Part shown: piece by piece, positions 11,459-23,469 of the stretch | Position numbering within the stretch: position 1 is the stretch's first letter | Layout of the letters: each line of letters begins with the position of its first letter | Assembly: GCA_015680685.1 (NCBI GenBank) | Contig: MNCI01005808.1 | Coordinates: 406,197 to 470,196 of the forward strand | DNA from: Gnetum montanum | Lineage: Eukaryota; Streptophyta; Gnetopsida; Gnetales; Gnetaceae | Length of the DNA: 64,000 bases | Reading direction: 5' to 3' | Made by a program: the position numbers and the translations under genes | Notes under the pieces: model-generated | Database searches by the model: none | Told to the model about the DNA's origin: nothing | Seen by the model: the letters and a program-made list of their open reading frames with translations, nothing else

Positions 11459-13671
11459 TCACTTTTCTATCTTCTCCAAGCTTAGATTAGCCATGTCTAA
11501 CTTGTCAAAGGCTGAACTTGGAATCTTTGATGGAATATCTACCCATTCTTCTTCATAAGCTTTTAGATCATCTAGGGAAATGTCCTCATCTTCGTCTTCC
11601 ACTAGTGGCTCCTCCTTAGGAAAACTTTGTTCTTCTACCAGTGTGGTGACTACCACACTTTACACATAATCATTAAACAAATCTTTTCATTTAGTCTATT
11701 TAATGAGTAGAATATTTATTTCTTTATCTACATAAAACTCCTCATTTTCCTTAAGTAGCTTGTAGTACTCTCTTTTATACCACTTCTCATTTGTTTGCTA
11801 CTTCCTTTCCAAGCTTTCATAGGCTACAATTGAGTTTTTCAAACTTGTCATTAATCAAGTCATGAAAAAAGTTGATTGTTTCCTCTTCATCAATGCTCTA
11901 TGAAACTCTACTATTTATTCCTTTTTCTCTATTATGTATGGGGAGGAGGGTTGTATCTCACCATGTTGTTATTGCAAATTTCTACTTCTAACAGCTCCAC
12001 TTGGTCAGACATCTTTATTTATTTATTCTTTCCTCTTTATTCTTCCATGTGTTCATGTGCGATGGCCAACACTTCCATATCCTTTGCATAGGTGAGAGTA
12101 GCATTTATTTTTTCTACAACAATCTTCTTTGCTACAACATCTATGTTTAGTGCAAGATCATGGAAAATTAGCTAATTCTGATCTAATTTTATATTTATTT
12201 CTACATTTCTATTAAGGCAATGTTATATTATCTATATCTAACTAATGTACGCTATTTAACAAAAACAATGTTCTTAACTCACCTTCTTCTAGAGATAGTA
12301 AATTTAGTTTTGCCACCATATCTTCTGCTAGACACTTCAATATTATCTATTTATCTTTAATGCAAGCCCATATTTTCCTTTTCATCTCTAGCAAAATGAT
12401 GAAAATGATTAAATCTTATCAACATCAATATCTAATCAATGTCATGTCATTTACACTTACCATATGATGTTAAGAGTCTTGAATTGGTCACTTGCTTTAT
12501 CTAGTTTCAAGCCTCTAAATTGGTCAAAATTGATTTTCTGGGAGCAATGAAATCTACTAAAGGGGGATGATGGAGTTCAAATTCTAGAAGTTTATTTCTT
12601 CTTCCATTTCCACCTACTTCCTCTTCTTGGTCTGTTTCATCAAAAAGTAAATTAAGGAAATTGAAAAAATTCATACTTCCTCTATTTTCTTTATCTACCT
12701 TTGACTAAAATAAGTTATCCAAGAAGTCCTTTCCCCATTGACTCATACCTTCCTTCTATCCTTCAAAAATCAAAGGAAGGATAGAATGTAGCCTTTTCAC
12801 TACATGTTCTAGAGCCCTTTTGTCCCTTGTAGTCTTTGTGATTAAGAAAATAACTAAGTGTTAGTGTTGCATTGTTTTCCAAGAGTTACAAAACTAAAAA
12901 TAACATTGCATCAAAAACACTTAGCAAAAATTTCACCAAAAAAATGACATGAAACAATTATTTTTACTTCTAACGTTTTTTTGGAGATGTTGATTTCTAA
13001 CATCTTCGAAGTGATTTCTTCCTCTAGAAGAGTCTTTCCTTTTCTTGATGCCTTTCCTTGCTCCATAGTTTTAAAATTTTTCTCCAAAATTACCTCCTTC
13101 CTTGCTTCAATATTCCCATTTATTTTCTTTTGGGGTTCTTCAATGATTTCAGACATTGAAAACTTAACCTATTCTTTGGTCTTTGACTCTCATGTCAAAG
13201 AACCACCACCTTTGATGCTTTAGGTAGACATAAAACTTCCAAAGTGTTAGCATAGTGAAGACCTAGAGTTTGCTTTTGAGGCAATGTTAGCTTATTGCAC
13301 TCCACTACAAGCACACAAAGTTGCCACTACTCTTATTAACCTATAGTAAAATCCAAAATTGAGCCTCTTGCTGACCATCTTCTTATTTTCTTTTTTTCCT
13401 CCTAAGATAGTTTTTATATCTCTTTAACTATCCCTTAATAGATCACTGGTGCCTAGTCAACTTCTCTTCCTTGGAACATGGCCTTGTACGACCTGTACAA
13501 CCTTCTAGGGACCACTTCCCATTTCTACCTAATTTTATTACAAAAGAGTCTTTCTATAAATAAAGGAAGAATTCTTTTCAGATACTCGTTGTTCTCTTTA
13601 TTCATGTTAATGGTGTCCCTATTCTATGATCCTACCCACTTCTCTACTATTGATAGCTCTATTAAATGTAG
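11459..13671 (-). pseudogene. antisense non-pol ORF inside T, downstream part
   Basis: Minus-strand coding remnant with stops and shifts. Segments: 'LIELSIVEKWVGS' (about 13660-13624), 'KWEVVPRRLYRSYKAMFQG' (about 13530-13470), a Lys/Glu-rich segment (13156-12911) and an acidic C-terminal segment (11656-11459) with 'EDEDEDISLDDLKAYEEEW'. Its upstream part continues on the other side of B at 27149: removing B and one CTTAG copy joins 'LDFFERGIMIYNT' to 'KLHLIELSIVEKW' in the same frame. No family recognised. Tat elements are known to carry antisense accessory ORFs, but usually downstream of pol, whereas this one lies between protease and RT. It could equally belong to a separate nested element. 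Confidence 0.5.
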
Positions 13672-13676
13672 CTTAG
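13672..13676. repeat. left target-site duplication of element B
   Basis: CTTAG here and CTTAG at 27144-27148 flank the two LTR ends exactly. Confidence 0.9.
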
Positions 13677-14622
13677 TGATGAGTAGCAAGGTACCCCTAT
13701 GCCCAATCATATAAATCATGAAGCATTTACATGCGATCTGGTTGAATTCCATGGACTTTATAATTTCTAGTACACTAGTCTTCTGGGAAGTGAACCTTAT
13801 CCTAAAGGTTGTTTGTTGTCTTTCCAATTACACTTGTGATGTACAAAGGTACGGTTAAGTCTACTTGAGGCATATGATTTTATTATTTTATATTTTATGT
13901 TCTTTGGTGCCTAGAGTAGAGAGATGAAATAATTTAACTAATCTAATTTAACTAGTCTCTAACTAATCCCAACATAAGCATCCAATCCCACTTTCCATAC
14001 ATGTCCTAAACCCATGTATCCATTGTTAGGGTACCAAGTGCTATGCTACTGGGCATACCAAGCAATAATGCTGCTAGGTTACCAAGTGAATACGTGTTTA
14101 TGCTTGAAGTGGTTGCACTTATGAACTTAATCTATTTAGCTTAATTAATTAAATAATTACTTAAAGTCTAATTTACCTTAATTAATTACATATTTCATGA
14201 AAATAATAAATGCATTAATAAATCATTAATCTATTCTAAGTGCTGCAAGGTTTGATCGAAAGGCTTGTCTTTATTACCGTACACATTGGTATGGTTTAGG
14301 TATAATAGTGTTCAAATAAAGATTTTTTACAGTTTCTAACTCCTACTACAGGCACTTAGAGAAATATTCTAACTTTGAAATGGACAAACTGCAAGAGCTT
14401 TGCTACAATTATGACTTGAATTCCCATAAACATGGCTGGGAGCTTGTATTTATAGTTTTTTCTATAGGATTGCATCGATGAGGCCTAGAGACATAGAAAA
14501 TGCTATGTTGACATGGCCCCATTAATGGGGAAACACCACATAAATGGGGCCCCATCGATAGGGGCCCGTCGACAAGGCTATGTCAACAAAGGCTCATTGA
14601 CACGACACTTTGATGCTTATCA
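13677..14622 (-). mobile_element. 3' LTR of element B
   Basis: On the plus strand it runs TGATGAGTAGCAAGG ... GATGCTTATCA, 946 bp. It shares GGTACCCCTATGCCCAA, CATGGACTTTATAATTTCT and GTGATGTACAAAGG with the 5' LTR. The minus-strand TATA box is the TTTATAG at about 14451-14458 (GTATTTATAGTTTTT on the plus strand). U3 has fewer 32-bp repeats than the 5' LTR. The polypurine tract just outside has decayed. Confidence 0.85.
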
Positions 14623-14869
14623 TACTATCATGATTGAATGAAAACTCATCCTCAAGTTCTTTTACAAAATTGGGAAGGTATGGGATTATTGACTAACTCT
14701 TGACATATCAAACTGACTTAACAAAACTGAGTGCCCAAGTGTATGAATCAACAAATTACAAAAATCATGGTGTTCATGACACAAAATTGAACACCATGAT
14801 GTGACTACAAAAAATTGGACAACACCTTCTCTAATGGCATGAAGATAGTGAAAAAGATCAGACAGTCCC

Positions 14870-17689
14870 AAGCAGTGGAGGCTCCTAAGGTTTTGAAGGA
14901 CCTTCGCTAGCTTCAAGCATGTGTGATGGTTGAGGCAGCTATGGCTGCAAGCTTTAGTGGAAGGTGAAAGGAATCTATTAATGCCTTCATCTTCTCGTCT
15001 TTACTCTGAGGATCATTCACAGTTCACATGGCATCACTAATGTGGGCTAGAATGGGAATATATCATAGACAAGGCATTATTGGGAACATCTCCTTCACAT
15101 TGAAAAACTAGGTAGCAAATTATTTGTGTTTGATATTGAATGCCCTAACTACATTCTAGAGTTTCTGGTAGTCATTCATCCTCTTGGCTAGGTTCTTGAT
15201 AGTTGATCATTAATTAGTGAATTGTGCCTTGAGAACTTTGAGTTCAATGTTTGCCACTGCAAGCTTTTTCTTGATGTCTTTATGATGCTTGAACTTGGCC
15301 TCATACAACAAGTATGAGTTGGCCACCTATTTCTCTAGTTTTGACCATAGCCATTCAGTAGTTAACATGGCTAGATTTCTATAATGGAGATTGGAAAGAT
15401 CCATAAATTCTGGAATCTCCTTAATATGCAACTCCTTTATGTGATTTTCCACTTTGCTGTAGTCATTTATCCCATCAACAATGCATTGCCACAATTCTTT
15501 CCCTTGCTAGAGTTATTGGAGGGTTTCATTTACTTTTACCTTTGTCAATTGGATGTGTTTTTCATTTACTTCCTTTTGTAGACCACTTTCTCTCTATAAT
15601 GATCTTTTACTTTCTCAAATTTGAGAGCTTTTGATTTCTAGGTGGCTACAGCAATTGTAGGATTTTAGTGAAGAGTGAGAACCTCCTCCATGGAGAGATT
15701 TCTATTTTTTGCTGCTAGTCTTCTCAGTTTTGCATTTTCTTTGGCTAGTTGCTCTTGCTGTTGATGGATGAAATTGATTAATTATTGCTTATGCTCATCA
15801 ATATTTCATAGGTGATGGTTCTCTATGATCAATTGTACATTCTCCTGGATGGTCTAATTCAAGGCCTTCTAAATCTTATGTTGTGTGGCCTCTGCCAAGG
15901 ATTAGTAGAACATCATCATCTTCATTACACCCTCAACCCCTTTCAATTTAGTGTGAAGTTGTTCCATAGCTTCATCTCTTGTCAATGTTAGCTTGAGAAA
16001 TGTGGGTTGACAATCTGGGCTCTTAATTCAGTAACTTCCAAAGCCAAGCTTTCATTTGGCTCCTTCTCTATTTTGAGTTGCCTCTCCAAGATGATATTAT
16101 TAACCCTTGCCTCTAGTAGCTAATATTGTCCAAAAAGTTAAAGACATTCAAAAGTGGTTGCCTGGTTCACACCAATTGATCTAGTAGATCATTGTGCTAT
16201 GCTGCATTTATTCTACCACTTGTGGTCCTTGTGGACTTTTGCACATCTTTGAGTGTAGTAACATCTAGTACAAATGCTGTAGATGCATTGAGCATTTTGG
16301 TAATATGGTTAGTGACCACTTCGGTTGTAGTCTCCTACCCTTGGTGCTAGATCACCAATATAATTGCTCCTTCACCCTCCTCCAAGTGCACTAAGAAGGT
16401 TGTAGCAATCCCAAAGATTTCTAGGAGTGGCTGTTGTTCTGTGAGAGATACTGTGACCTCTCTAGTGCTCAAATTTGACCTCATGGGTAACTGTGTTCTT
16501 GGGGTTGAGAAAATAGATCCACCTCTACCCATCAAGCTGATTGTCTAGGCCACCTCATTTAGGTGATTGATTACTAGTTTGTACATGGATGGGCCCCTAT
16601 CACTCATGCCTACTTATTGCTCTTGTTCACTTAAGAGCCATTCTCAGCATTCATGCAACCATTGGGCAATTGCAGTGATGTCTAGCATGGTTGTTTGAGT
16701 GGCAAGTGGAGGTGGTGGTTGCTGCTCCTCTTTTTGGATAGTCATTGCCAGTGTCTTGTCTTTCATCATTTCTACCTAGTTGGAAGTTGAAACATGCCTG
16801 ACAATGTCATTGGTGTAATGGGCTATTTTCCCCCTCTGATAGAGTTTCCTAATGAGACATGGAAATGGGAGTACTTTCTTTCAACATTCATTTTCTTTAA
16901 ATCACTTCTCCATCTCTAGATAGATCAATTATAGAAGGTTGATAGGGAATCTCCCACTTAGAGTAATGCATGCTCAGGCATAGAAGGTGATAATTTTGCT
17001 TGGCCTCATCATGGGATTAAGGTGGAAGGTCATAATCTTGTAGTGGATCCTCTCTACTGGTGTGAGTACTCCAAACTTATTGTAGTTAACATCATAGCAC
17101 CGCTAAATCCATTCTTTCTTAATGCTAGGACTTACCTACATTGGAATCTCAACAAGACTTGTCCTATTTCTGGCAACCCAAGCACTACAACAATGCCCTA
17201 CACCAAGTAGGACATTAAGATGTCCTTAATTTTTACCATTGATCTAGGCTCCTTATTATTCCAGAATAGGAATGTCTCTTTCATGTACCACTCTCTAGTG
17301 GAAGTGATGATTGGCCACATGGGAGAGGCCTTTAGCTGGTCCTACACTTCTTTTAGTGCTTCCTCCAAGAATGGGTCAAAGTTTAACTCCTTGAGCACTA
17401 TTTTTTGGACCTCTCATGATTTGATTTGATTTAGGCAAGCGTCTATCAAGGTCACCTCCAGATTTGCTTATGGTGCTAGCACATCATCTCGATGGGAGTG
17501 TTTTGTTGCTGTTGCTAGTTCTAGAATTTTTTTGATAGATTCCACTTTTGCCTCTTCCCTAAGAGGACCTATGGCATGGATTGCAAGTAGTTCTTCTTGG
17601 GCCTATTATTGGCCCCTTCCCATTCTAGGACATTTCTCTCTTAGTTGAGATAATCTTACTTCCTACATGTGCTTTCCTTTTGGTGGCAT
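14870..17689 (-). pseudogene. extra ORF between integrase and 3' LTR of element B
   Basis: About 930 codons from ATG at 17689 ('MPPKGKHM') to about 14870, broken by stops and at least two frameshifts. Visible parts: an N-terminal region with 'LATATKHSHRDDVLAP' and 'VLKELNFDPFLEEALKEV' (about 17520-17345); a compact block with 'QLKASPMWPIITSTREWYMK' then 'ETFLFWNNKEPRSMVKIKD' (about 17340-17222); a middle Gln/Thr-rich linker (16750-16150); a long region rich in Glu, Lys, Gln and Leu that looks like coiled coil (15950-15250) with 'NAKLRRLAAKNRNLSMEE'; and a C-terminal Pro-rich tail. The C-terminal half matches 1-1095. I do not recognise the family. By position it corresponds to the env-like or accessory ORFs of Athila/Tat elements, but no transmembrane segment is evident. 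Element C lacks it. Confidence 0.6.
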
Positions 17690-18110
17690 CTATGGTCACA
17701 ACACATCCATGGATTAGTAGATATAATTTGTAACATTAAATTTTTTGAATACCTTCTCTTGTTAGTTACTTACACTTTGGCTAAGATTGGACTATGATAG
17801 ATTGATTATTTTATTAATTATTTATTGTAAATTTCACTAGATCTTATTGGAATGTTTTAACTCTTATAATTTGGTGTTTAAGAGTTGATTTCTCAGTTAA
17901 ACCCTTGTGGGAGTTAGAAAAATGGAATTTTTTTTTCAAAAATGGCACATTTGTGGTCCCCACGATGAAGAGCTTACCTTTGGTAGTTACAGGGTTGGAG
18001 AATGGAGTGATTTGGATAAATGGTTAGAAATTTATGAGCTCTTGAAGGTTTTGGGCTCTAAAAATTTGAAAAACTCCCTTGGTGTAAGTGAGAAAATGTA
18101 AAAATTTCAA
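17690..18110 (-). other. leader region upstream of the extra ORF
   Basis: Non-coding on the minus strand between the TATA-like site near 18125 and the ATG at 17689. Minus-strand GGTAAGCTC near 17975 could be a splice donor, but no acceptor was assigned. Confidence 0.3.
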
Positions 18111-18220
18111 AGTGGGATCATGCCTATATATAGTATATTTCCCTTATGTCGATGGAGCCTCATATATGGTGCCTCGTACATGGATTTGCTTCATTGACAG
18201 GGCATTGTATATGAGGCCTA
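18111..18220 (-). promoter_or_regulatory. U3-like block with TATA motif upstream of the extra ORF
   Basis: Read on the minus strand this contains CCCTGTCAATGAAGC, ACGAGGCACC, GAGGCTCCATCGACA and then ACTATATATAGGC. The order and wording resemble the LTR U3 of the same element (CCCTGTCAATGGTGCC ... GGGGCCTCATTGACG ... ACTATAAATAC). The TATA-like site is about 440 bases before the ATG at 17689. It could be an internal promoter derived from an LTR fragment. Inference only. Confidence 0.35.
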
Positions 18221-20050
18221 TAGGAAAATTTTTTAAATTTGAATATCTTAAAAAATATAAGGAAATTTTCAATGAATTTGGAATTCATGGAGTTCTAAAA
18301 AAGCCAAGAATATGATAATATCATTGAAGAGGGTCTTTGGATGATCAAAAATTAAAAAAAATTGATAGAGAATGTGTTTAATGAACAAAATATGTAAAGG
18401 AGCACATGGTGTGATGCAGAAGATGGGTGTACGAAAGATTCTGATTGCAAGAATGTCTATGGATAAAGTACTTAATAACCCCAACCAAGAGATATGCAAG
18501 TGGGTCCTCCCCATAGTAGGCACATGTCATTTTTGCCCTTGCATAACCTCAACCTAAGGAGCCCATGGATCCCATAGGTGATTAATGGTTAATGGAAGTT
18601 AAGGACCAAAACCCAAAAGATTCTACCAAAGAATTCAAGTATGTCAAATCAAGACATGAAATCAAGAACATAGACACTAACTATGAAGTGAATTATGGTA
18701 AGCATAGATGGATGATGGAAAAGGTGAAATGGAATTCCAAATTGAGGTCATAGAAGTCCCTTATAGACTTTTGTGTTTAAAATGACCTAAGAAGATCTAT
18801 CATTAGTCTAGACCAAAACCAACCCCTTTTAGTGACTTTGCATCACCACTCTGAGACTTATCCACCCCCTCAAGATAGAAGAGTACTCCTAGAGAAAAAT
18901 CACCATTCCATAAAGAGATAGAAAGAGAAGTAAGAAGTGAAAGTGAGCCTTAGTTAGAGGGGACATTCAAGCATGGGTAACATGTCTTTCTAGTCCCATA
19001 ACCAATGCTTGTAGCTCGTTTATTTGTCTAAGGTATGTGCTTTAAATTCTCATCATGTTTTTATTTATTTATTTGTTTTTATTTTTCTTATTTTTATTTT
19101 TTTCCATTTTGGATGGGAACCAAACCATGTAAATAATTTATTTGACTTCTTGTTATTGGATGACATGGAATGGTAAGAAGTCTATGAAAAACACTCAAAT
19201 GCCCAAGTAAGTAGAAGAGTACAAGGAGTATTGAATCCCCTTGAAATCACATCATGTATAAACCTTTGAATCCTTCCCAATTTTGGAAACTACCAAGGTC
19301 ACCAATTTATTAAAAGTTTAGTTAATGAAAGGGACCTCAAACTTCCAAAACAAGGAAAACCATAGAGTTTGTGAATGGTTGGATGTCATGAACTCACTGC
19401 TTGTTCCATGAAAAAGAAACCATAACTTAGCAATCAACACAAAAATTCAAAAATAGAAACTAGACATTAGCAAACAAAACATAAAGCATAAGCCGATATT
19501 AGTAATATCTACAACACCACTGTGTCCTATTGGCACAAAGCACATTTTATTAGCAAAAATTTGAAAATCATACTCAAACAAAACAAAGTAAAATATATAA
19601 GAAATTTTAAAAGATTCAAGAAAGATTTAAATGTACTAACAATGGTGTAGAACAAAAAATGGTGTAAAATAGGAAAAATTTTAAAAATAAAAAAGATGTG
19701 AAATAAATAAATTGTAAAACCAAAAACATAAAAAATAAAAAATAGAAAAAATGAGGAGCCATATGGATGATTAGCATGGATGTCCACCTTCCTTACAACT
19801 AAGTTGGAAGGAGGAGATCCAAAAAATTAAGCTTGGTTGTCCATCCATTGAGGTATTTGTTGTACTAGCTAACTTGGGCTCATGGAAAAGTTTTACTTGT
19901 TGGATGTTGACCAACTACTTTTTCTGAAGAAAAGGTTTGTATATGGTCATTTTTCCAAAAGAAAAGGTTTTGTCAATTATATAAGGTTCCTACTAGAATG
20001 TTTGAAACTTTGTTTTCTAGGGTACATGTGTGGGGTTCTAGTAGAGAACC
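18221..20050 (-). other. non-coding spacer downstream of integrase, element B
   Basis: No pol homology. Part matches the 3' spacer of element C: minus-strand ACATGTTACCCATGCTTGAA (about 18983-18964) matches ATATGTTACCCATGCCTGAA at 54113-54132, and GGGGAGGACCCACT (about 18512-18499) matches 54576-54589. This dates the spacer to before the extra ORF was gained or lost. It includes an A/T-rich 19500-19760 stretch. Confidence 0.55.
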
Positions 20051-21130
20051 TTATCTCCTAGTTGCAATTTTACTTTTTGAATTCTCAGGTCATGTCATTG
20101 CTTGTTGAATGCCTTTTGCACTTCATTGAAAGATAGGGCCACTAATCCATTTTCATCTAGCATTTTGAGGTTGATCAATCTTTCTTTTTGTGCTAGGCTT
20201 AGGTTAAGATTCAGTTCACAAGCTATTAAGAGTGTACAGAGCTTGGATTGAATTGGGAGCATTGGAAGTCTTTCATACACTAGCTCATAGGGAGAGTAGC
20301 CAATAAGAAGTTTCCATGTTCAGTGATAGGCCTAGAGGGCATCATTGAGTTCTGTGCTCCAATCTCTCCTATATTTTCTTATGGTCCTTATTGCGATCTT
20401 TGTGATCTCCCTCTTAGTTACCTTTGCTTGACTGTTGGCTTGGGGTTGATAGGGTATAGTTAATTTATGTTCAACCCCCAAGTATTGCATGATTTTTCAA
20501 AAGGAAGCACCTATAAAATGAGTTTCATTATAAAACATTAGTGCACATGGCATCCCAAACTTGTTTACAACATTTTTTTGTACAAATATAGCAATAGTGG
20601 ATGATGAACAGTTAGTGAAAGTTGCTACTTCTACCCATTTTGTGTAGTAGTCAACTACCATGATGATATACATCTTTCCTTTGAACATGGGTGTGATGGA
20701 TCCATGAAGTCAATGCCCCATATGTCAAAGGGTTCTAGTGGTTGAATCCACTGTTGAGGATCCTCCATTCATGTGGTTATCTCACCATCTCGTTGATAGT
20801 GTTTACAAGATTGGACAAATTAGTGGGCATCCCTGAAGATTGTAGGCCAATAATATCTTGCCATTAGGATTTGTATGGTCATGAATCTCCTAGCATAGTA
20901 ACCTCTACAAGGGAATTTTTGAACATCTTGGAGCATGCATAGTTGATCCACATTAGGGACACACCAATGAACTAGGCCATCAATGCACACCTTGTAAAGG
21001 TGTTCATTGATTTCCATGAAGTACTTTTCTTGATGAAGAAATTGTTGTTTTTTCCTTAAGTCTAAACCTTGTGGCATCTTCTAAGTGAGAAGGTAAGTGA
21101 GGATGTCATCTCACCATGTTGTTTCTATGG
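20050..21130 (-). pseudogene. integrase of element B
   Basis: Pieces in order on the minus strand: an N-terminal domain 21077-20820 with 'KKQQFLHQEKYFMEINEHLY' and 'ARYYWPTIFRDAH' (the region before and around the H2C2 zinc site); core 20688-20497 with 'VDYYTKWVEV' holding the first catalytic Asp; then 'FYNETHF' where the second catalytic site (DNGTHF) should be, so that Asp is lost; and a C-terminal part 20280-20095 starting 'YERLPMLPIQ'. Frameshifts and stops separate the pieces. It matches the C integrase at 52129-53350. Confidence 0.75.
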
Positions 21131-21189
21131 GAATTTGTTCATTTACTACTCCTGTAAAGAGGAGTTTATTTAGACATTGATCAGAAAGT

Positions 21190-21560
21190 GGGCTCTACTC
21201 CTCTTTATTATCCCATCTTAACCAAGAGAGATGGTTAGCGACCACATTCTTAGTCCCTTTTTGATCTACCATTGTAAGATCAAATTCTTGCAAGATCATG
21301 AGCCACTGTATGATACAAGGGCTCACCGTTGGATTGTTCATTAGGAAGTGGATGGCACTATGATCTGTGCACACAAATACTTTATAGCTAAGCACATAGT
21401 GCCTAAAATTTTTAAGAGCATACAACACCATCATTAGTTCTTTCTTAGTTGTAGTGTAATTTAATTGTGCACCCATAATGCTTCAGCTCACATAGTGGAT
21501 GTAATATGGACACTTCTTATTATCCAACTACACAAGCATAGCTCCCAAGGCATAATTAGA
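21190..21560 (-). pseudogene. RNase H domain of element B
   Basis: Minus-strand reading contains 'LNYTTTKKELMMVLYALKNF' , 'VFVCTDHSAIHFLMN' and, near the end, 'NVVANHLSWL'. These are the conserved RNase H landmarks of Ty3/gypsy pol (YTTTEKELLAVVFALEKF, TDHAALKYLL, ENVVADHLSRL). It directly follows RT in the usual order. Confidence 0.8.
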
Positions 21561-21599
21561 TGCATCTATCATTATGTGAAATGGTCTAGACTAGTCTAG

Positions 21600-22860
21600 T
21601 GCCTGTAGAATTAGAGTTTTAATGAGTTTGTCTTTTAGTTGTTGGAATGCATGTTCACACTCCTTGGTCTAGATGAATAAATCATCTTTCTTTATAAACT
21701 TGACCAACGACTTTGTAATCTTAGAGAAATTCTCTATGAACTACTGGTAGTAGCTAATATGTCTAAGGAATGATTGAATATCTTTTACTATCTCTAGTCG
21801 ATGTGTGATTCCTTGGATGACCCTTATCTTTTTAGGATCTACCTTAATCCCAACCTAAGTAATTCTATGCCCCATTACTATGCCTTCCTGGACCATTAAA
21901 TGGATTTTCTGCTAATTGAGCCTAAGATTTATTTCAACAAATCTTTTCAGTATTTGCTCAAGGTGGTCCAAGGCTTGCTCAAATGTAGCTCCATAGGTAG
22001 AGAAGCCATTTATTAAGGCCTCTACCCTACTACCAATCTGTTGTTAAAAAATAATAAGGCCCAAGTGTTGGAATGTTACAGAAACATTGCATAGACCAAT
22101 CAACATCTTACAATATGCAAAAGTCCCCCAGGGACTTGTGAATGTTGTCTTAGCCTGATCTTTTGGCGTAATTTGGATTTTCTTATAGCCACTATAACCA
22201 TCTAGGAAGCTATAATAGCATTGCCTAGTAATGATGTTGAACACTTGGTCCACAAATGACAATGGAAAATGATCTTTAAATTTTACTATATTTAATAGCA
22301 TAAAGTTGATGCAGACCTAGCACTTGCCACCTTTCTTTGCTAGAACTATGAGTGGGCTAACCCACTCACTATCCATGATGGAATAGGTGAATCTTACCTT
22401 AAGGTGTTTTTTTATTTTCTCTTTGATGATTTACTTCAACTTGGGATTTAGCCACTGCTATGCTTGCCTTCTTGGCTTCATGGTTGAATTGATGTAGAGA
22501 TGATGTTGGCATATCCATGGATCAATTCTAGTTAGTTCAAGATATGACTAAGCAAAGGCTATTGGCCATTTATTGACCACCTACAATAGCTTGTCCTTTT
22601 TTTTAGGAGCAAGATTTACATTGATTATAACCAACTTGCCATTATTTAAAAATGCATACTCCATGCAAGTTGGTAGAGTTTTTAACTCTAGGGGTTTTTG
22701 CTTGAAATTATCATGGATTTCCAACTCTCCCCAATAGGTATCATAATCTTCATCATTGGAGAGTTGGTGATGAACTTGCTCAAGTTCATCCATACCTTCA
22801 ATATAAGCACATGTTATGCTCTTAAAGGATTTCATGCATAGTGTGTTACTATCTGAGTCA
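21600..22860 (-). pseudogene. reverse transcriptase of element B
   Basis: Minus-strand pieces: a lead-in 22835-22581 with 'CMEYAFLNNGKLVIIN'; 22301-22044 with 'FKDHFPLSFVDQVFNIIT', 'YYSFLDGYSGYKKIQI' and 'TTFTSPWGTFAY', all standard gypsy RT motifs; then 'EALINGFSTYG' where EVFMDDFSTYG is expected, so both catalytic aspartates are lost; then the thumb/connection ending near 21700. Stops and shifts throughout. Confidence 0.8.
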
Positions 22861-22989
22861 ACTATCGGCCACTAGATGCCCTACTATTTTTTGGATGCTG
22901 TGTACAGGCACCTTTGGGTATTAGTTTCATGCACATACTAATTGCATGCTTTGAGGAATGTACTTTTAAAGGACCAGATTTTCTACACA

Positions 22990-23460
22990 TAATTACACCC
23001 ATTATTGCTATATGCGATGCATGGAACACACTTCTTCTCTAATTGTTCAAATTCATTTTCCTTGGAGATTTCCAAGGAGAAGTCCTTAATGCCCATTCAT
23101 GCATCAATAATGCTTAACCAATACCTTCCCATAATGGTGGGAAAGTCACCTTTGCAATTCTCTACCTTGATCACCAAAAAATCAACATGATAGGACCATT
23201 TATAAACTATGGTCACAATGTCCTCCACTAATCCCAAAGGGAAGTGATTGACTAGTCTATCAATTCCAAATGGATGTTTCTCTTCTTGAGAGGTAGTAGG
23301 TTCTAGGCCTTGTACATGTCATAAGAGATGAGATTAATAATAGAACCAAAATCAAAAAGAGCCTTGCATGACTCATGTCCAGCAATCTGCAAGTAAATAA
23401 GAGGACTTCCTGGGTTAGCTCTTTTTATGGGAAGCTTACCAACATCAATCTAATCAAAAA
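22990..23460 (-). pseudogene. aspartic protease of element B
   Basis: Minus-strand reading has 'IDVGKLPIKRANPGSPLIYL' then 'ALFDFGSIINLIS', matching 'ALLDLGSNVNLIS' in element C. The D-[LF]-G form is the Athila/Tat variant of the retroviral protease active site. Stops follow. Confidence 0.65.
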
Positions 23461-23469
23461 TAGAATGAG

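Noticed and set aside
18269-18557. Overlapping open readings on both strands
   Set aside because: Lie in the B 3' spacer; no domain and no conservation with C at protein level.
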